Shown here in pieces: positions 60,301 through 64,000 of a DNA stretch of 64,000 nt. How positions within the stretch are numbered: the first letter of the stretch is position 1; each line of letters starts with the position of its first letter. Made by a program: the position numbers and the translations under genes. Below the pieces are notes generated by a model that worked only from the letters and a program-made list of their open reading frames with translations, was not told the DNA's origin and did no database searches. Source of the DNA: Hoyosella sp. YIM 151337 (GTDB lineage Bacteria > Actinomycetota > Actinomycetes > Mycobacteriales > Mycobacteriaceae); NCBI RefSeq assembly GCF_026041215.1, contig NZ_JAPEIQ010000026.1, positions 62,001-126,000 on the forward strand, in the 5' to 3' direction.

Positions 60301-63300
60301 GATAGAGGGCGTGCGCATACGCCGCACCGCGCTGCACATGGTGCTGCACGTGCGGGAATGCGACAAGCAGACCGGCGCCCATCCGCGGGCGCTGACTACC
60401 CTGGCCCGGGAACAAGAACGCGACTTTCCCGCCGCCTTCGGCCACGGCGTCGCGCACGAACACACCCTTCACCGCGTCCTGGGTCTCCGACGTGATCGAC
60501 GTCAATATGTCGCGAAGCTCATCGGTGTGCATGGCGACGAACGCGATCCACACCGGCTCGCCACGGCTCGCCGCAGCATCGGAGGTGCGGGCCGCCGCGT
60601 ACGCCCAATCGCGCAGCGTCCACCCGCCACCGGTGGTAGCGGCGAGGCCGATCCGGCTGAGGAACTCCCGTGCCTCACCCAGCGCGGCGTTTTCTGTCGC
60701 ACCACGGAACGTGAATAGCTCAACCGGCCAGTCGTTGAAAGTGTGTGCGGGCGGCAGCGTCGCGTCGTGGCCGCTCAGCACGGCATGGAAGTTCGTGCCG
60801 CCAAAACCGAACGCGCTGACGCCTGCGATTCGTTCCCCAGGCGCCTTCTCCCAGGGCAGTGGCTCAGCTGTGAAGGCGAACGGATTGTGGTCTTCCTGCC
60901 ACGCCGGATTGGGCGTGCGGACATGCAGTGTCGGTGGCTTCACACCCGTGTAGATCGACAGGGCAACCTTGATGAGCCCGGCTAGTCCCGCAGCGCATTT
61001 CGTATGTCCGATTTGGGATTTCACTGATCCAAGCGTGACTTGGCCAGCACGCACGCCCGCGTCAGAAAACAGTGCTGTCAGGGTGGCCAGTTCGGTGCGG
61101 TCGCCAACGACCGTGCCGGTGCCGTGTGCCTCGACGACACCCACCGCGGCGGGCGAAAGGTTCGCGTTGCGGTAGGCGCGTTCAAGGGCGGCGCGCTGGC
61201 CTTCGGGCCGTGGCGCAGTCAGCCCGAGCGACTTTCCGTCGCTGGCGCTCCCCACCCCCTTGATGACCGCGTACACCCGGTCGCCGTCACGCTCCGCGTC
61301 GGAAAGCCTCTTTAGCACCACGCAACCCGCGCCCTCACCGAGCGCGATGCCGTCGGCGGCACTGTCGAACGTCGCGGAACGGCCCGTGGGTGAGAGCGCG
61401 TGCACGGACGCGAACATCAGGTAATCATTGATGCCGTTGTGCAAGTCGATGCCGCCGCACAGCACCATCTCCGCCGATCCGGACACCAGTTCCTTGCACG
61501 CCGCGTCAAGCGCGGCCAGCGACGATGCGCACGCTGCGTCAACCGTGTAGTTGGCGCCGCCGAGGTTCAGGCGGTTCGCGATGCGGCCGCTAATGACGTT
61601 CGCGAGCACCCCGGGAAATGAATCCTCGGTGAGCTTCGGCAATTGCGCGTCGAGTTCAGTGGGCAGTTCACCGAGGTATGAGGGAAGAACGTTGCGCAGC
61701 ACCCCGGCGTTGGAGAGGTCGCTGCCCGACTCAGCACCGAAAATCACGGCGGTGCGCTGCCGGTCGAAGGGGCGATCGTCATATCCGGCGTCACGCAGTG
61801 CGCGGTCGGCGATTTCGAGAGCGAGCAGCTGGGTCGGTTCGATGCTGGCGAGCGAAGCGGGCGGAATGCCGAAGCGCAGCGGGTCAAACGGAATTGGCGG
61901 GAGGAAACCGCCCCACTTGGACGGTGTCTTGCCCGCCTCGCTGCCGGGGCTGTAGTACAGCTCCGGATCCCACCGGTCAGCAGGCACCTCGGTCACCGCG
62001 TCAACACCGGCGAGGATGTTGGACCAGAACGCGGACAGCGTCGGTGCCTGCGGGAACATTGCCGCCATCCCGACGATCGCGATGTCGAGCGGCGCGGGCT
62101 GCGGCTCCTCGGCAGGGCGCAACCCGAGTGCATGGGTCAGATCGCTGCTTCGGTCGTGGTACCACTGCGCTGCTCCGGTCGTCATGGCGTCGTGGACATC
62201 CGCGATACTGACGACACGGTCTCGAAGCAGCGCCACGTCACCGGCCATGTACATGCCATCGCGACGCTGCCGGTCCGCACCTACCGTGACGAGGGCGTCA
62301 CCGTCGCGGTCGAGACCTTTGCTCGCCACTCGAAGACGGCCGATGTTGAACTGTTCGAGGGTCTCCCACCGCTCGCGGTCGGGCACCCCTTGAGTCGTGA
62401 GTTTGTCACGCAGGCCGGCGAACTGCTGCGCGAACTCACTGTCGACGCAGCGTGTCGCGTGGCCGGGAGCAGTTTCCAGCAGCACCGTGTGCGTCGCAGC
62501 CACAACCTGCTGCTGAAAACCCGGCACGATCGCGCCACAGGTGACAGCTTCCGCGGTGAAAAGGTACGCCGTACCAGCAAGCAAACCAGTTTTCACGCCC
62601 GCAGCGGTGAGTGGATGCGCGAGCGCTGCGACCATCGCCGCAGAACGCTCGTCGTGAATACCCCCGGCGAAAAACACCTGCAGCTCCGCGGCGGCGGACG
62701 GATTGTTCTGCAGGAATGACTGCAACTCATCGAGCTGTGCCTGCCACAGCGGGAAACTGTGCCGCGGGCCAACATGACCACCACATTCCGCACCTTCGAA
62801 AATGAACTTGCGCGCACCCGCCCCAAGGAACTGGCGCAACAACCCCGGCGACGGAACGTGCAGGAACGTGCTGATGCCTTCGGCTTCTAACCGTGATGCT
62901 TGCGCGGGCCGGCCGCCAGCAATAATCGCGTGCGTCGGACGTGTCGCGAGCACCGCCTCGAGTTGTTCCTCCCGCAGCTGCGGGTCCGCGAAACCGAGGA
63001 TTCCGACACCCCACGGCCGGTCCCCCGCCAGCTGCTTCGTCTCGTCGAGGATTTCACGCGAACGCGCCCCCGAGTTCACGGCGAGCGCGATAAAGGGCAC
63101 CGCACCTGCGGCGGCGACCGCATGCGCGAACTGTGGCTGATCACTGACCCGCGTCATCGGCCCCTGCGCGAGCGGCAGCGCCGTGCCCAGCGCATCAGCA
63201 AGCGGAGATGCTGCCGCAAGCATGCTTGCGGCCGCGCCGGGTGCCGTGACGGAGGAGGTGATCGCGTCGCGCACTGCCCGGACCGCGGCCGCCACAGAAC

Positions 63301-64000
63301 CGAAGCGGGTTTCGAAGGTGCGGGCGAGGTAACCGTCCTCACCGACCGGAAGCTCCACGCGGCCGCCGCGTGCCATCCGGCCGACTGTCCGCCGCCCGCC
63401 CTCGACGGCCGATTCCGAGCCGTCAATACCCGCAAGGATGGCGCGCACATCCCCCGGCACCACAGATTCCTGGAGCAGTGCGAGTTGAACGTCGAGGACG
63501 ACTCCACGCGCACCGCCGATGACCGCTGCCGCGGCGGTGTCCGGCCCGATTCCACCGGCAAGCCACACCGGCCGCGTCCAGGTTTCGTCTGCCGCAAGCT
63601 GCTGCAGCAAGACGAAACTACTGAGATCTCCGACGGTCCCGCCGGACTCGCATCCGCGCACGATAACGCCGTCGGCACCGGCGTCGCGTGCAGCACGTGC
63701 CTGCTCCTGTGACGTCACTTCGGCCAGAATCCTGCGTCCGCGAAACTCGCTGGCACGGCTGATCGCGTCGACGGTAAGGACAACGAAGGTCGCTTCGCTG
63801 GGAAGTTCAGACACACCGATCGCGCAGTCAGCGCTGAGGCGAACACCAAACCCGCTGGATGCCATTCGCGCCGCGCGGGCGAGTTCGCGCCGGGCACCAG
63901 AACGCCCGTCAGCGAGGTCGAGAACACCCTGCGCACCGCTATGGGTTGCGGCTGCGACCAACTTTGCGTTCGGGTACCCCAGCGGCCCTACGGCCAGAAC
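57296..64000 (-). CDS. multidomain synthase: tandem NMO/PfaD-like domains-KS-AT-ACP-KR, 5' end outside the window
   Basis: At least 2234 residues; the frame is open to base 64000. Residue numbers are from the TTG at 63961. Nitronate-monooxygenase-like part 1 (1-220: CESGGTVGDLSSF, VWLAGGIGPDTAAAAVIGG) and part 2 (250-620: PLAQGPMTRVSDQPQFAHAV, FEGAECGGHVGPRHSF). KS 625-1050 (DAACASSLAALD, VEAHGTGTVVGD, IGHTKCAAG). AT 1150-1450 (GHSYGELAALA, CAFHSPVV: malonyl type). ACP near 1675 (DLSVDSIKRAE). KR 1850-2190 (VGGARGITARFA, GSIAAVLGNRGQADYAAAND). The flavin domains should be enoyl reductases as in PfaD, so with the partner protein a complete reductive cycle is available. Confidence 0.87.
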   Translation of the reverse strand, partial: VLAVGPLGYPNAKLVAAATHSGAQGVLDLADGRSGARRELARAARMASSGFGVRLSADCAIGVSELPSEATFVVLTVDAISRASEFRGRRILAEVTSQEQARAARDAGADGVIVRGCESGGTVGDLSSFVLLQQLAADETWTRPVWLAGGIGPDTAAAAVIGGARGVVLDVQLALLQESVVPGDVRAILAGIDGSESAVEGGRRTVGRMARGGRVELPVGEDGYLARTFETRFGSVAAAVRAVRDAITSSVTAPGAAASMLAAASPLADALGTALPLAQGPMTRVSDQPQFAHAVAAAGAVPFIALAVNSGARSREILDETKQLAGDRPWGVGILGFADPQLREEQLEAVLATRPTHAIIAGGRPAQASRLEAEGISTFLHVPSPGLLRQFLGAGARKFIFEGAECGGHVGPRHSFPLWQAQLDELQSFLQNNPSAAAELQVFFAGGIHDERSAAMVAALAHPLTAAGVKTGLLAGTAYLFTAEAVTCGAIVPGFQQQVVAATHTVLLETAPGHATRCVDSEFAQQFAGLRDKLTTQGVPDRERWETLEQFNIGRLRVASKGLDRDGDALVTVGADRQRRDGMYMAGDVALLRDRVVSIADVHDAMTTGAAQWYHDRSSDLTHALGLRPAEEPQPAPLDIAIVGMAAMFPQAPTLSAFWSNILAGVDAVTEVPADRWDPELYYSPGSEAGKTPSKWGGFLPPIPFDPLRFGIPPASLASIEPTQLLALEIADRALRDAGYDDRPFDRQRTAVIFGAESGSDLSNAGVLRNVLPSYLGELPTELDAQLPKLTEDSFPGVLANVISGRIANRLNLGGANYTVDAACASSLAALDAACKELVSGSAEMVLCGGIDLHNGINDYLMFASVHALSPTGRSATFDSAADGIALGEGAGCVVLKRLSDAERDGDRVYAVIKGVGSASDGKSLGLTAPRPEGQRAALERAYRNANLSPAAVGVVEAHGTGTVVGDRTELATLTALFSDAGVRAGQVTLGSVKSQIGHTKCAAGLAGLIKVALSIYTGVKPPTLHVRTPNPAWQEDHNPFAFTAEPLPWEKAPGERIAGVSAFGFGGTNFHAVLSGHDATLPPAHTFNDWPVELFTFRGATENAALGEAREFLSRIGLAATTGGGWTLRDWAYAAARTSDAAASRGEPVWIAFVAMHTDELRDILTSITSETQDAVKGVFVRDAVAEGGGKVAFLFPGQGSQRPRMGAGLLVAFPHVQHHVQRGAAYAHALYPAAAFSKAAAERHRAAITDTRVAQPALGIVEMAFHDLLRDAGIVPDMVGGHSYGELAALAAAGVLDPDTLLELSAARAEAIVRAAGDLTDQGAMAAVSATTQGISDVLNAAGLGRDVVIANENAPKQNVISGPTPAVAAAADALKAAGLSVKRINVACAFHSPVVAAATELFAQRLAETPLYPAELPVYSNTTAAVYPDSRSAVRDGLAQQISAPVRFREQVSAMYDAGARVFIEVGPGAVLTKLTNSILAGKQHAAVALDDGRSSGLAGLLTALAQLAAAGVDQRTSWLFDGRDAVIPDPAVTIKRPGWTVDGHLVRTADGSIPQGALAPATQVRLTPAMSTTPPPSPGAEALISEFLRTSREMVAAQRDVLLGYLGAGANVPSSAPIINAPQPAQVTFEPEPAETGEPAETQHPAHTEKSVLSRVYEVIGRRTGYPVDMIEPDLDLEADLSVDSIKRAEIAGELAAELGLDTADDSEIEEVSKARTAAAIAELLASKLGAAATPAVISDPASPASDAATVIAPQRLLMRPVPITPIESAPQLAGLRVLVIGGGPLAEALKNQLHALDATPIIAAPSFTAIRAAMDVHADGVFYLGSQDRDDAPSLPDAFPILRELIAASPRWLLAAGPGEGLRGFFRTVSREYPDLHASVVESNDLDVHRFAAALAAETAAAPGEPVVLLDNGERSGLALESADLGAAAMAGAGPSGVGMAEAAALGLDQDSVVLMVGGARGITARFAATLAGASRCHIELVGRTPLSLEAEDPRIAAASSASDIRAALIEMGLRTPAEIESAVSRTLAEREVRGTLERLRELGATVRYRSADIRDPESVTNLVHSLHAEHGRLDGIVYAAGVIEDKLIAEKAPESFARVYTTKVAGARHLIATAEGLSNGPRFMVFFGSIAAVLGNRGQADYAAANDELEALGRNWSVAGKRRGLTVHWGPWAPTGENNGMVTPELMRSYAKRGVALIDPEEGTASLLRELAWGDESANAVVYTASGW

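Noticed and set aside
1-64000. tRNA, rRNA, CRISPR arrays, insertion sequences
   Set aside because: None recognised by eye; no transposase, integrase or spacer-repeat pattern was found. A dedicated RNA search was not possible.

Overview
The window is high-GC, densely coded actinobacterial DNA. A mycothiol-dependent isomerase-family protein, an antigen-85-like mycolyltransferase-type esterase, two WS/DGAT-family proteins, a DUF2510 protein and an LppP/LprE-like domain together point to a mycolic-acid-containing member of the Mycobacteriales. A Hoyosella- or Rhodococcus-like organism would fit, but the genus cannot be fixed from this sequence. No rRNA, tRNA, insertion sequence or CRISPR array was seen.

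Layout. 0-3 kb: the end of a catecholate/hydroxamate siderophore locus (2,3-dihydroxybenzoate-AMP ligase, a stand-alone isochorismatase domain, an ornithine/lysine N-monooxygenase). 3-6.4 kb: a methyltransferase, a TPR-LuxR regulator and a decayed TAP-type peptidase. 6.9-8.6 kb: a SIR2-like plus GAF-like fusion protein followed by a tiny basic protein, a candidate defence locus, flanked by gene-poor sequence. 9.4-14 kb: a mycothiol-dependent isomerase-like protein with its TetR regulator and a clear operator, two small membrane-anchored proteins, a second TetR and an orphan response regulator. 14.3-20.8 kb: four genes for envelope proteins (Val/Pro repeat protein, DUF2510 membrane protein, 760-aa polytopic protein, PQQ-type beta-propeller). 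21-28 kb: a Tyr/Gly-rich small secreted protein, then two tandem paralogous three-gene sensory modules (response regulator, histidine kinase, kinase-like partner without ATP-binding motifs) and a free LuxR-type HTH protein. 28.2-32 kb: an HTH-STAND-TM-WD40 protein. 32-49.6 kb: methyltransferases, an HxlR regulator, an MNT/HEPN toxin-antitoxin module, a secretory lipase, an AlkB-like oxygenase, a MmyB-type regulator, an MBL protein, a LAL-type regulator, SRPBCC proteins, a TetR and two WS/DGAT-like proteins. 49.7-64 kb: a secreted Ag85-like esterase facing a five-gene operon for a PUFA-synthase-like lipid synthase (two large multidomain proteins, a discrete ACP, an alpha/beta hydrolase and a glycosyltransferase).

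How the parts fit. The 50.6-64 kb operon has translationally coupled genes and could build, release and glycosylate a long-chain product; the neighbouring Ag85-like esterase and WS/DGAT proteins may transfer or store acyl chains. The two sensory modules share architecture, and the orphan regulator at 13.3 kb and the free HTH at 27.8 kb carry the same unusual C-terminal signature, so they probably form one network. Five near-identical palindromes with core TTTAGC-N5-GCTAAA lie just downstream of stop codons between 32 and 48 kb.
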